Assembly: GCA_016808115.1 (NCBI GenBank)
Contig: JAEQBH010002443.1
Span: 1 to 64,000, forward strand
Length of the DNA: 64,000 nucleotides
Direction of reading: 5' to 3'
DNA from: Tetrastigma voinierianum
Lineage: Eukaryota; Streptophyta; Magnoliopsida; Vitales; Vitaceae
Part shown: piece after piece, positions 1 to 11,999 of the stretch
Position numbering within the stretch: the first letter of the stretch is position 1
How the letters are laid out: each line of letters starts with the position of its first letter
Notes under the pieces: model-generated
Seen by the model: the letters and a program-made list of their open reading frames with translations, nothing else
What the model was told of the DNA's origin: nothing
Databases searched by the model: none
Translations under genes and position numbers: made by a program

Positions 1-1030
1 CTACATGCCCCGTTTGGAGCTACGCCTACAACCGAGCTACTCGCTCCATGGCTACATAACCCGGTTCGAACCGAAAGCCGCCGCCCCCAGCTACTTCGCC
101 CGTACTACATGGCCCGCTTGAGCGTTACGCCTATGAACGGTTACTTGGCTCCGCGGGCTACATGGCCCGTCAACTGAAGCCGGGCTTTTGAGCTACTGCC
201 CGTGGTTACATGGCCTCGTTTGAGCGATTACGCCAAACGAACCGAGATACTTAGGGCCCGTGGTTACATGGCCTCGCTCAAACTGAGTTACCGCCCCGAG
301 CTACTGGCTCGCGGGCTACATGGCCTCGTTCAACTAAGATATCGGGCTCTTTAGCTACTTGGCCCGGGCTACATGGCCTGCTCAACCGAGCCGCCGGGCT
401 TCAGCCACGGCCCGTGGGCTGGGCATGGCCTGCTCTCACCAGCCGCTGGCCGGGCTACATGGCCCGCGGGCTGTTACGCCGCTTAACCGAAGCATTGGCT
501 CTGCGGGCTACATGGCCTGGTTCCGAACCGAGCTACCGGGTTCCCCGAGCCACGGCTCCGCGGGCTACATGGCCCGGCTCGAACTGAGTCAGCTGGGCCC
601 CGAAGCATTTCGCCCGTGGCTAAGCATGGCCCGTTCAACTGAAATGCTTCGCTCTATGGCTACACGGCCCGCTTCAACCGAGCTACTGTGCTCCCGAGCT
701 ACTCTCTGCCCGCGGGCTACATGGCCTGCCTGAAAGTGCTACGCCCCACGAACCGAGCTACTTGCCCGTGGGCTGGCACGGCCCGTTGAGCGATTACGCC
801 TACGAGCTTACTTGGCCCATGGCTACTGCCCCGCTTGGAATCGAGCTATCGGGCTCCCGAGCTACGGCCCGCGGGCTACACGGCATGTTCGACCGGAAAT
901 AGCTGGGCCCGTGGTTACATGGCCCGCTCAAATGAGCCATTGCCCCGAAGCACGGCCTGCGGGCTAAGCATGGCTCGTTTGAACGGCTACGCCCGCGAAT
1001 CGAGCTACCGGGCTCCGAAGCATCCGGCGC
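1..1030. repeat. Degenerate GC-rich minisatellite, about 52 bp unit
   Basis: The core GGGCTACATGGCCCG (variants GGTTACATGGCCTCG, GGCTACATGGCCTGG) recurs at roughly 107, 158, 204, 263, 317, 369, 460, 508, 563, 716 and 925. It is separated by a second motif around CGAGCTACTGGGCTC. Most spacings are 46-59 bp, giving about 18 imperfect units that continue past the left edge. The short ORFs here on both strands are by-products of the repeat and have no recognisable domain. The GC content is far above the rest of the window. It could be a true minisatellite or part of the internal region of a retrotransposon cut by the window edge. Confidence 0.75.
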
Positions 1031-2640
1031 GCTTCCATCCGATACGTACGAGGTGGCTCCGGCCTTGCTTCGTCGAACGCCTCGACCGCAGCACTCAACT
1101 TTGGCCAGTGCGGGAAGTGCGCGATCGGCAGAATGGGGATTCGGCTTGTTTGCACTGCAAGGCCCATGGAGACCGGAGTTCAACCTTTACCGCTACCTTC
1201 ATGTGGCCGATTTGTCGATGTCCCCGAACTCGCTCCCACGACTTCCCTGCCGCGATCCTCTCCGGGTCGTGAGGATTACGCTTCATAAAGGTGGTTGGGC
1301 TTCTTCTCTATCCGCTTCTCAACAAGGGTTAAGGTGTTGTTCTCCTCCACAGGTTTTGGGTCGGTCGGTACCGTCGCGGCCTCCCGGGGCCGTGATTTGC
1401 CCGGGTGAGCTGCTTCAACTCTTTAAGCAAGGTCGGCTGCGACGCGAGCGCTCCACCTCATCCGCGGTTGCCCGTGACCGTCTCTAACGCGCCTCCAAGA
1501 GGTCGGTTGTCCACCCCGCCTGGCTAGTCTTGCATCCTTTGAGGATTACGCAGCCCCGCTTGTGTTCCAAAGTTGATACCATCGCTGAGAGGTCACTTTA
1601 TTTGTAAAGGAAACCGCTGCTCCCACGTGACGGCAGCTTAACCGATGATGCCTTTTTTCAACCGGAATCACCGAGCGTGTTGGAATCGCTGGGCCGGTCC
1701 GCTGGATCTGGGCATTGAACTCCTCTGCAAAAACAAGAAATAAAAAGGATCTGGGCGGGGCTCGCCTACAGCCGCCCGATGCCTAAGCCGCTTCTTTCCC
1801 CGCGGAGAGAATACTAACTCAGCTAGTGGAATGAAGAATCATGATAAGTCTACGACCTTCAATCGATTTGCTACCAATATTTATAGTATATGTTTTCCCA
1901 ATTGGATGGTGATAAGGATTCTTATTGAATGGGGATTTTCTTTCCTTATCTCGCTGACACAAGTGGATAATTGAAAGTAGTTATCGGGAATTATCCTACT
2001 TCCCTTATTGGTGATTTTGTTTGATTTACAGATAAATGCTTATCAATTATCCTACTTCCCTTATCGTGAGAGGATACAATTATCGAGAATTATCCACTTC
2101 CCTTTATTTGTGAGATTTGGTTTGATTTACAAGATATGGGCTCTTAGGGTCGTTCAGGTTACCGCCTCAGTGGGCGATGAACCGACTCTATTTTCGGGGT
2201 TTCAGGCTGCCAAATGCAAGGCACGCCGCTATAAATCTTCTTTTAATCCTGCTTCTTGGGCTTGGGAAGTGGGCCTGCGCGCCAATTTTTTTAAACCCAA
2301 TCAAATATATTAGGGCTTTGGGAATACCTTACCTATAGATGCTTCAAAGGAGTCGATGAGACGGGAACGAGGATCCTATAATAACGTCGTGATCCAAAGA
2401 GGAAGAAGAAGATGGATCAAGTGATGCTTCAAGCGAACTCGAACAAAAGGAAGAAGAAGAAAAACTGGCTATAAAACAAGAGGAAGAAGGAGAAAAACTA
2501 GCTAGGGCATCGATCAAGAGACCAAAAAGGAAGAAGAAAATAATTCTTCAAATTTCTTTTTTACTCATTTTACCGTAGGGATAACTGGTCATAGGAGTAG
2601 TTTGGGGTAACTTTTTTGTAATCATGATTTTTGTTAGAGA
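1031..2640. other. Unassigned GC-rich to mixed sequence next to the minisatellite
   Basis: No coding domain, RNA gene or terminal repeat could be recognised. The first 800 bases keep the GC-rich character of the minisatellite and contain a phrase GAGGATTACGC twice (about 1270 and 1540). From about 1860 the composition becomes AT-rich, with a near-repeat TTATCCTACTTCCCTTAT at about 1990 and 2048. A purine-rich GAAGAAGAAGA stretch follows at about 2400-2540. It could be retrotransposon leader sequence, but nothing decides this. Confidence 0.3.
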
Positions 2641-4465
2641 AATTCTATTTACACCCCATTTATTTCTCTATACACCCCATTAAAAATACTCATAGAGGAA
2701 AATACAAATTTACCCTTAAACCTATTTTTTTCTATTTCCTCTTTCTTTCTTCTTTCTTCATCTATCTCACAAGACCCTAACTCCCTTCTTCCTCCGGCTA
2801 CTGCTTGAAAATAGTGAGAATGGGGTGAGAATTGTGTTGAAAATAGTGAGAATGACGCTAAATTAGCTTTAAAACGCGGTATGATGATGAGGTGCCCAAC
2901 ATTCAAATTGCTTTTTTTTTTTTTTCGCTAGACACTTAATCCGATTCAAAACTGATATCATAACATTCTCCTGATATTGAAATCGAATATACTCACAACC
3001 GGGATTTAACAAATCCGATCACAACAATATCCTGATATCGTAACCGGATTGATTGTTATAACTGGATTTGTAATTTAAATTAATTACTTTAATTTACAGA
3101 ATTTAATTTTTCATAATAATATTATTTTATTTATATTTAATTTGAAATTAAATAAAAAATTAATGTAAAATTACTCGGATTTTAGAACCGACGTAGGAAG
3201 AGTTTTCCATTTCTAAATCGAATATTTGAACATTTTCTATTTGCATTCTAAAGCAAACTTTCCCCGGATTTAAATTTCCGGATCATGGGTAAATTTCCGG
3301 ATTTTAATATCCGGATATAACCAAACATTCTAGATTTACAAATCCGGAATTCATTTTTAATTTTTCGAATTTTTTTTTTTAAATTTTCTAAAATTAGTTT
3401 AAGTATATTATATAAATTATAAAATTTAAGTATATTATATAAATTATAAAATTTAAGGAGGCTTTGGATATGGGGTAAAGGAGGCGACGCTAGAGCAGCA
3501 GACGGAATTCAAACAAGAGTTAATATATTTGTGTATTACTTTAAGAAATGAGTGCAAGAGATATTTGGGCAGATATGTGAACCTCTCATTTTTTGTTATC
3601 AAATAGTAATTACTTTTAAGTAATGTACTTTGTAATATAATTTGAATTATTCATTCTAATTTTTATAATATTTGCATATTAATGGTGAAAAACATAATTC
3701 CCCCAAAAATGAAAGATAAGAACACGGATCGAGGAATCAATTTGAGAGGACAAACGTGACCAAATCAATTTTGGAATCTCAAGACCAAACAGATGGAATA
3801 TGACCGCCAAAATGCATATCAGGTCGGTAGGTTGGACTCCGGGAGTATATGCTCTATCGCGAAATTAAGAAAAAGCTTAACTAATTAACTAAGCCCGTCA
3901 ATATCATCAAGATTTGGTATTTTCATACCTACTTGCATTGCCTACCTCAAATTGACAAAGATGTGTCAGAATTAAATCTTATTTGCATAGAACCAAAAAC
4001 CCACCTACTAACTTCGCGGCTGGACATACTAGTAATAAATTAATAAATGAGGATCAGGACATACAGAATAAGACTATGGGCCAAGCTCCTAAATTGGTTA
4101 TGTTGAGCCCAACAATGGAAGTTATGTGGCAAAGTAAACTTGGTTTTTGAAAAAAATTAATATTGATTTTATGTTATCCTTTAAACTTATGTTCAACTTA
4201 GCCTATCGTGTCATATAGGAATGCCACAAAGGAGAGGGATTCTTATTTTGATACAAAAAAATTATTGTTAAAATCATAGTTAGGAAATTTAACTTCATTT
4301 TTAAACTAAAACCATAGTTCCTAGTTCCTAACTATAACTTCATATTTGAACTAAAGTCATAGTTCACGGCATCATATTTAAACCAAGGTCTAGTAATGAG
4401 GATGATAAGCCCAACTTTGTTGGATGTGCAATCGAGAAATCCCCGTTTTGTAAGGATTTTCATAT
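2641..4465. other. AT-rich spacer without recognisable genes
   Basis: There is no credible ORF. A direct duplication of about 27 bp (AAGTATATTATATAAATTAT core) lies at about 3403-3455. A phrase resembling the ends of some plant DNA elements (ATTCTATTTACACCCC, then TATACACCCC) lies at 2643-2680, but no matching partner end was found. The rest looks like decayed intergenic sequence. Confidence 0.4.
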
Positions 4466-4581
4466 TATGAAAGAGACTTGATTATTTTTTAGAGAGATGA
4501 GGTATATATATACCAATACAAGAGCAAAGAAGTAAAATCATATAGCCAATAAAAGGAAACCCTAAATATACTCTAATACAC
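4466..4581 (-). repeat. 3' LTR of the minus-strand copia element
   Basis: On the minus strand it starts TGTATTAGAGTATATTTAGG just after a purine run GAGGGGG (4582-4588), which is the polypurine tract. It pairs with 12733-12873 through shared phrases near both ends. The inner boundary is firm; the outer boundary at 4466 is set by where similarity to the 5' LTR fades and could be off by several bases. Confidence 0.7.
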
Positions 4582-4599
4582 CCCCTCAAGATGGTGTGT

Positions 4600-5283
4600 T
4601 ATAAATAACATTAATCTTGTTACATAGGGAAAATAGGCGAGGCCGAGATAGAGATTTGGTATGTGCATTAGCAAGTTGGTCACCAATGGAGACATGAACA
4701 ACACGCAGCTCGGACGACTGAACCAGATCACGAACAAAGTGATAAACAATCGCAAGGTGTTTCATGCGAGAATGAAAAACAGGATTAGTGAAGAGATAAG
4801 TGGCACCAAGGTTTTCCGAGAACAGGGTAGGTGGTGACTACACTAGGACAAGAAGTTCCAAAAACAACGATTTCACCCATCGTAGTTTAGCTGCAGCAAC
4901 TGCAATGGCACGATACTCAGCTTCAGTAGAATAACGAGCAACAATGCGTTGTTTTGTAGAACTCAAGGAGATTGGAATAGCACCAAGGAAAATAAGAAAA
5001 GCGCCTGTGGAGGTACGATCATCTGGGTTACCAACCCAGTCTGTATCAGAGAAACCATGCAATGTTTGAGGAGTGTTTGCAAGAAGCCGGATACCAAGGG
5101 ATCTCGTCCTATTAAGATAACGAAGCAAACGTTTGACCGCGCCCCAATGGTGTTCGGAAGGCGCATGCATAAATTGGGAGAGTTTATTCACGACAAAGGA
5201 AATATTCGATCGAGTCATCTAAAGATGTTGGAAACCACCAACCACCTAACGGTACATGGTGGCATTGACCAACAGAGTACCAT
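4600..5283 (-). pseudogene. Copia RNase H and end of RT (3' part of pol)
   Basis: The minus strand encodes the copia RNase H module. The segment begins M-T-R-S-N-I-S-F-V-V-N, then shows KRLLRYL, DTDWVGNPDDRTSTGAF and STEAEYRAIA, and past a frameshift near 4840 it runs through MKHLAIVYHFVRDL and HVSIGDQLANA to the polypurine tract. RNase H degrades the RNA strand of the RNA:DNA hybrid during reverse transcription. Conserved acidic positions are visible (D of DTDW, E of STEAEY). Stops just upstream of M-T-R-S-N and the frameshift show decay. The 5' end of this piece abuts the nested LTR; the same reading continues at 8890. Confidence 0.85.
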
Positions 5284-6376
5284 TGTCACACCCCCGATCC
5301 CGACCAATCTGGACATGATCCAATCAAGTCCCGGCGTGATACTATCTATACTATCTATATACTATGTCAGACGTGACTCTTATCGACCTATTCTTTCTCG
5401 TGAGATGTACTGCACTCAGAGTATACAAACACCGCATTACAAAAATCATTTACATATACCAAAGAACTACCACCGTAGTGGTAGTCCCTAAAAACTATAC
5501 ACACATGTAGTCCCATTTATCTATACAAATACTTATACATATACAATTTCTATTACAAAATATCGTAGATCATGGCTAGCCACCGGTGAGCACCCCGGCT
5601 CGAGTCGGCCCGCTGGCCGACGTGGAAACGGTCCCGTCCTCTATCCTTGTCTTCTGCCACTCACACCTGACACCGCTGCTAAGCTTTTACGCTTTAGTGG
5701 AACATAAGCATGGACAACCACCAATGGCGATCACACAAACTTATTCATATGCATTTTGCTATATCTATTCATATTTCTATAACTTTAATTACTTCATCTC
5801 TAGCATTTCTATCAGAGATGTCAATCTTTTTTCTCACATATTCTATGCCTTTCTACTATCTCTATCTATACTTTACCGTATTCCTATTTCTATACTTTGT
5901 ATATTTCTATACTGCTCAAGGTGTTTATCTTCTTCACACTTGTCATATGTCTTTTCAATGTTCCTAATCTTTTCAAGTGCTATATATCATGCCCTAATAT
6001 GTCTTTTCATCTTTCTGCTCTCTTTGATTTGTCGTATCTCTTCACTTTCATACTGTACTATTGTATACTTCTTCCTATTATGTTCATCTTGTATTTTTCA
6101 TATCCTCGTTATCCCGTACTATTCTATACTTCATACATTTGTATCGCTCTTATTCTATCTATTCTATACTTTGTGTTTTTGTATACTTTTATTACTTTTC
6201 AGGTTCATATACTTATTTACATATCAATTTATACTCGTACTACTTGTTCTTGTAATTGTTCAGATTTCATCGCATAGCGTTGCTATGCTTCTCATATCAG
6301 TCATATCTTCATTCATATCATTTCCTTTGGTTTCATGTCCTGCGAAATACCTTAACGATAAGGAAAACTATGTGTT

Positions 6377-6535
6377 GAAGGTACTATCACCGTACGAGGT
6401 GCTGATCTATGTCTCGTTAATACCCGGGAAGGTATCATCACCGCATTTACGCTGACCTATGTCATATGTTATCAAAATTCGAAGGTACTATCACCGTATT
6501 TGGCGCAAAGGATCTCTCGCCTATCAGGGTGACCA
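6377..6535. repeat. Three 52-bp tandem units inside the solo LTR
   Basis: Units start GAAGGTACTATCACCG (6377), GAAGGTATCATCACCG (6428) and GAAGGTACTATCACCG (6481), with spacings of 51 and 53 bp. Short tandem arrays are common in the U3 part of long plant LTRs. Confidence 0.75.
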
Positions 6536-7963
6536 TGTGGGCCACCGATCCAAACGGATCTATATCACTCCAATCTCCAAATCCGGGCCTCAATCTTTGT
6601 CTATGAATATGTCGCGAAGAATCAGATCTTCCCTATAGGCATGCCTATATCTATCCCTCTACTGTGTCCTGCATAATCGCCTTTATTATTACTTTTTCAG
6701 ACATATCTCATAAGCATGAATAACTATTGTTATCATAATTGCTTATGCATATATACTATCATCACTTTACTTATTAGTTCTCATATCTCGTAGTTTCATA
6801 TTACTAGCTCTCATATATCTATATAATACATATATTCATATCTTTTCTATCATTTAGTTTGCCTATCATATTTCATGAATGCATCTATGCACTCTTGTAT
6901 TCATATATTCATATAGCTTTCTATATTCATATCTCCCATATCATTTATACATTTCTATCATGTTTGAATACTCAGACGCTTTCTATATTCCTATCATGTA
7001 GGCTTTACCATTCACATTTCTATATATGTATTCCACTCATTTATGTACATGTTCTCATTCATATGCTTTGTCATCTTTTGCTTATCTCTATCGTTCTTAT
7101 CATTTATGTCTTTCTATCATATGTTCCTAGCGTGTTCCATCTTATTCTTTTCGGTATGTCTATCTTATACTCATATCTTTTACGTATTCCTATCATTTGT
7201 TCTTACATGTTCTATCTATTCATTTAAGTATATCTTATCATATAATCATCATACATGCTTATATTCATATTGCTTAATCTTATATGCATATGTGCCTATC
7301 ATTCGTGGTAATACTTTAGACTATCATATCCTATGACATGTTCTATCATATCTTATCATATTTTATGACTTATACCTATCATATCTTATGACATAATTCC
7401 TGCTACCTTTCATACTCTGTGTACATTATGCAACCTATGTATTCTTATTCCTCTATGAATGACTTTATTTAGAATTTAATCAATCCAATCGATCATCCAA
7501 ACTAAAGTTATGGCATTTTCATGCCATAAGTCATTTTACCGATTTTTCTAGTGACAGTTTGTATTACTCATTTTTCCGGGGTCTTAACTTTATATTTTGA
7601 CACTATGTCCTTATAATCATTTAAAGCTAAGGTGCTAAGGGTTCTATTCCAACCTGAATCACCTAATTCGAGCACCGAATCTCAAGTTACGGTCTCAAAC
7701 AACCCTAGACAGAATTTGGTTTGCACACGGGTCCCACTTCAAGTGGATTTTTGGTCACTTAGAATCAGAATTTGGCGATGCCTTCTTAAGTTTTGTTCTC
7801 CTTGAAGTCTATTTTAATTGGCCACTTGAATCACCCAAATCGGATAAGTAATGAGTAGTTGTTTCAAAATACTAAAACCTATTAAAACCTGAAAACATAA
7901 TGTAGTCAGACGGCATAAGCCCAATCAGACAGACAAGTTGGCCAAAACGACCGGGGACCGAAG

Positions 7964-7998
7964 TTGTACCGGTACAAGTTCAAGTTGTACCGGTACAT
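7964..7998. promoter_or_regulatory. Pair of 14-bp palindromes, 21 bp apart, in the solo LTR
   Basis: TTGTACCGGTACAA (7964-7977) is a perfect palindrome. TTGTACCGGTACAT (7985-7998) repeats it with one change, start to start 21 bp. The pair lies in U3, about 450 bp before the TATA box. Its function is unknown. The same arrangement with a different palindrome occurs in the second LTR-like block at 22536-22570. Confidence 0.55.
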
Positions 7999-8432
7999 GA
8001 CACCCGAAATGCCCAAATTGTGTGTTTTTCTCTCATTTTTCCATGTGTTTCAACCCCAATTCAATCCTTATACTTCATCTACACTTCAAGACCACTCCAT
8101 ATGTCTCTTTGTAAACTCTTTTCTACTCAATTTCTTTCAATACTTATTTTCTTTCAACCATTTATCATGAATCACTTCAAAACCCACTCTTAACATGTGT
8201 TATTATCCATACTCAACTCCACCATAGATTAGTTAGGTTTATCTTAAACCCTAACTCATTTACTTTCTCGGTGCCATTAACTATCCTCAAAGTTACATTT
8301 CATGTGCTTTGTCATATTCAAGGTTTTACCAGTTCTTACTTTAAGAATTCTAGGGTTAGAAGAAACTCTAACAAAACCCTGGGTGCTTTAAACTAAATAA
8401 CCATGCAATTGTGGCTGAAAATAATTCCAATC

Positions 8433-8440
8433 TATAAAAG
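8433..8440 (+). promoter_or_regulatory. TATA box of the solo LTR
   Basis: TATAAAAG sits about 450 bp before the 3' end of the LTR and is followed 30-90 bp downstream by a CTT/CTTC-rich stretch, as in the R/U5 region of plant LTRs. It supports plus-strand orientation of this LTR. Confidence 0.6.
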
Positions 8441-8889
8441 CCCATGTAGTTCCATACCTAGCTTAATCTTCGTTCTTCTTCCTCTTCCTTCTTCTTCTTC
8501 TTCTCTTTCTCTTCCTCTTCTTTCTCCCGCCTTCACGCTTTCCTTTGAGACCAATTTGGTCTTAAACTAAATCCTTTTAGTTAAGGCCATACTGCCAAGT
8601 CAAAACTCATTTTGACTTAAGTTTTCTATAATTTCATTTTGATCCCACTTTCTTTATCTCTATTCCATCTTTTCTATATTTGCCTTTAATCCCATCTCTT
8701 ATTACCTCTATTTTGGCATCCCATCTTTTGGTTTTTATTACCTTTTGGGTCCTCAAGTGGTAAATTACCACTTTACCCTTTGGCTCAATTCACCTCCTCT
8801 CGTCCCTGCTTTATTTCCGAAAATTTTATTTAAATTATAATATACCCTAAACAAGTCCGAAACTGACATGGTATATTTCTGGATGTTAA

Positions 8890-11270
8890 ACTATCATTAG
8901 CGCCGAGAAGTACCTATGGCAAGCGACGTAAAGATAGATTTGGAGCCGAGCATGTTATGTTTGCTCAAAAGATCAATGACACTCTTTTGTTGAGATAATA
9001 GAAGGCCCGTGGAAGTAGCCAAAACCTCAACCCCACGAAAGTAAGATAGCACCCCAAGATCCTTGGTGGAGAATTTAGATTCAAGTTGCTAAATAATAGT
9101 ATCTACAAGTGAGAGGTACTATAATAATCAAATCATCAATATAGACCAAAAAAATAGAGAAGTGCATTACTGTGGGAGTAAACAAAGAGAGACGAGTCTG
9201 CACGAGATATGACAAAGCCGAGAGAAATCAAGAAAACGTGGAGCTCCTGGTACCAAGCTCGAGGAGCTTGTTTGAGCCCATAAATAGCCTTGTGTAAACA
9301 ACAAACATGATGCGATAATCTACTGCTATGATAGTTCGAACCGCGCCATATAGACCCCTCCTCCTTGTAAGATGCCCATTGAAAGGCATTATTTACATCA
9401 AGCTGGCGAATGCCCCAAGTACGCCTAGTGCAATGCTACATCGTACGTGACAATGACCAACAGACACGGGATTGAAAGTCTCATGAAAGTCAACAAATGA
9501 CAGAAAGCCTTTAGCATCAGCGAAATATACCATGCAATGTAGCAAATTTCATCATGTTATTTAATGCGAAACACCCATTTGTTTCCCACTATATTCTACC
9601 CTGGGCTTGGGGGAACTAGAGCCCAAGTACCATTCCGGATGAGAGCATCATATTCTTCCTACATCGCCGTAACCCACTTGGGATCCTGAAGAGCTTGGAC
9701 AACAATGCAAGGTTCAGCGAAAGGTGGAATTATGGTGGTGAGGCCATATTTTAGGTTGGGTTTGATGATGACATTTTTAGCTCCTGCTTGTACTGGATGA
9801 CGCTTAGTGAGGAGAGGGAGATGGTAATCAGGAACTGTGGAATGGGTAAAGGATCGGGAGGATGACCTCGAGAGGTTATAAGGAGTCGGACCTAATAGTC
9901 CAACAGCCTCAGCAAGAGGGGCCTGTGGAAGGCATCGGGCAAATGTAGTTCGACAAGAGGATGGGTGGTGGAAGGTGATGAACATAATGGGGGTAGGCGA
10001 GGTCGTATAAGATGAGTGGAGGGAGACGAAGGCCCAGTATGTCGTTCGACGAGAGCATGGGTAGGGCGGGCGAGCTGCGCAGGCAAGGGCGGGCGGGAGG
10101 ACAGAGGCGATAGGAGGAATGCAGCACTGGGAAGGGTGGCGATACAAGTAAGGGGAAGAAGAAGGGGGGAAAGGAGGAGGGGGGGAGTAGGATACTCGCA
10201 CGAGGTGAACAAACTGCTGACCGCAGAGTCAGGTCTACACTGGGGCAAGGGCAAAGCTTGCAGAGACGCAACAGAAAACGCGCTTTCCATGAACTTGACA
10301 TGACGGGACACAAAGATTTTTTTTGAGAGTAGGGTCGTAACAAAGAAAGACACTCTGAGTGAGGGAGTAGCCAAGAAAAACACAAGGACTGGATTTTAGA
10401 TCTAGTTTGTGGGAAGAATAGGGACGCAACCAAGGAAAACATAAGCAACCGAAGACACGGAGTTTGGACAGTAAAAGACATTGTTGAATAACTTTTCAAA
10501 CGGGAAACCAAGAGAAAGACCAACTTTAGGCATTCTATATAGTAAATAGACAGCTGTAGCAAAGGCATACAACCATAAGGGTAAAGGAATGGAGACTTAA
10601 TGCAGGAGAGTGAGACCCTTTTTGACAATGTGCTAATGTCGACATCCAGAGCACACATTATGTCTGGGGAGTGTGGGAGGTGTAGTGAGATGGGTTACAC
10701 CATGGGATGCAAGGAAAGACTAAAGAGCTAAAAATCCGCTCTCATTATCAATGTAAAGGGTTTTAATCGTGATGGTGAAATAGTTTTCAACAAGTTACTT
10801 GAAGGTGATAAAGCTTGAATGAACATCTGATGTACGACGTAACGGGTAAAGCCAAATATACGTTGTGTAAGGGTAAACAAAAATAACGTAGTAGTGAAAA
10901 CCATCAGAAGAGGAAACAGGTGAGGTCCAAACATCAGAGAAAATGACATAAAGAAGGGAGGAAGAGGTAATGCTGGATTTAGCAAAAGGTAACTTGTGAC
11001 TTTTATTAATATTGCAAGAGTTACGAAAAGGAACATAAATGTTCGTCAGAAAAAGAAATACTTAAAACACTAAGAAATTTGCAAAAAATGGGCAAAGACA
11101 GATGACTGAGACGATTATGCCACATGAAGATAGCAAAAAGCGTGGACCGAATTGAAGAAGACAGAACTAAGGCAGAAGACTCGAGGGGGACTGACTTCAA
11201 CCAGTAATAGACATCGTCTCTATGTTGCCCGTGAACCAGAGGGACCCCCGTGTGACGATTCTGCACCTGA
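8890..11270 (-). pseudogene. Copia integrase and reverse transcriptase (main part of pol)
   Basis: Read on the minus strand from 11270 downward. The GAG-pre-integrase motif WHNRLSHLSL lies near 11090-11130. The integrase core follows at about 10990-10730, with a Y-x-D-N-E-like acidic site near 10750. The copia integrase tail is at about 10235-10470 (SSPCVFLGYSL, VFLCYDP). Reverse transcriptase lies at about 9000-9700, with the family hallmark AIYGLKQAPRAWYQEL near 9240-9290. It would have copied the element RNA and inserted the cDNA. The piece is riddled with frameshifts and stops, so no intact product is possible. The proline/serine-rich reading frames at 9659-10658 are the linker and shadows. 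Confidence 0.85.
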
Positions 11271-11990
11271 AATAAAGAGTAAGAAAATAGGTCATTAATA
11301 GTTATCGATTAATAAAGGATACCACATGTAAAGACATTTGAAAATAATAAAGATGTGGAGAGAGGGAACTGGCAAAGAGCCACGTTAGTAATCGAGCAAA
11401 CCCGAACCATCACCACACACATTGTCAAGCAAGAGTACAACTCATGAAAAGCCAGGGTAGAAAGATCCATGGTCACATGGTGAGAGGCGCTCGAATCAAC
11501 AACCTAATTTAGAGAATTACTGGGGAGTGGAGTAATGATTGGTGTGCAGGGCATGTGGCGCAATGAAGGGCAAGGCTGAAAGCCTCAAGCAGAGCTTTGA
11601 GCTGGAAGAGACACAAGCGCTTAAGGCGGTAGATTGATGACTACACTGGGCTTCAGCAAGTTCCCGGTTATACCTCATATTTAACAAAGCCTGAGGTAGC
11701 GACTATGCCCGAATTAGGTCAATGGAGATGGATGCCGAGGAGTCCCGAGAGGAGCATGCCTGAGGTACCGACTATGCCCTATTTGGGTCGGTGGAGCAGG
11801 TCGATATTGCGGTGGGGCATCCATCAGGTGGGGTCCATGACTGCGAAGATCGATTATGATTCTATCCGCCACAGTTATTCGACTGACGATGTGATGAAGA
11901 GTCAAGCAAAGTAACCAAGGTAAGTACTGAGGGGAGGCAATGGAAAATAAGGAACCAAAGTTGCAATTGGGCCTCATAATTGCACGTGCT
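11271..11990 (-). pseudogene. Probable copia gag end and protease region, unrecognisable
   Basis: It lies between the gag-like domain and the pre-integrase motif, where nucleocapsid and protease should be. I could not find a CCHC knuckle or a D-[ST]-G protease site in any frame. A local duplication CTGAGGTA-CGACTATGCCC appears at about 11690 and 11760. Confidence 0.4.
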
Positions 11991-11999
11991 TAAACAATC

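Larger units (their letters stand above)
5284..8889 (+). mobile_element. Large solo LTR (3.6 kb) inserted in the copia pol gene
   Basis: It begins TGTCACACCCCCGATCCC at 5284 and is flanked by ACCAT (5279-5283) and ACTAT (8890-8894), a 5-bp target duplication differing by one C-to-T change. Removing the insert and one flank copy puts the copia frame back in register, so the boundaries are well supported. The 3' end is degenerate (TAA rather than CA). A TATA box (8433-8440) followed by a pyrimidine-rich stretch lies about 450 bp before the 3' end, the layout of U3-R-U5 in a plus-strand LTR. There is no internal domain and no second LTR. The size and the TGTCACACCC start fit the Tekay/Del branch of Ty3/gypsy chromoviruses; this lineage is inference. 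The long ORFs inside (e.g. 5586-6455) are low-complexity TAT/CTT-rich sequence. Confidence 0.8.

Noticed and set aside
359..1487. Overlapping 120-145 aa ORFs on both strands at the left edge
   Set aside because: GC-rich minisatellite sequence has few stop codons in any frame; the translations have no recognisable domain.
1480..1800. Possible rRNA-like GC-rich segment
   Set aside because: No conserved rRNA landmark could be recognised; the composition alone is not evidence.
5586..6455. 289-aa hydrophobic ORF resembling a multi-pass membrane protein
   Set aside because: It is translated from low-complexity TAT/CTT/TTC repeats inside the solo LTR; the hydrophobicity follows from base composition and there is no domain or splice context.
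6859..7336. Further hydrophobic ORFs in the same LTR
   Set aside because: Same simple-sequence origin as the larger ORF upstream.
9659..10658. Long proline/serine-rich minus-strand ORFs
   Set aside because: They overlap the linker between copia integrase and RT and switch frame against the real integrase wording; they are not separate genes.
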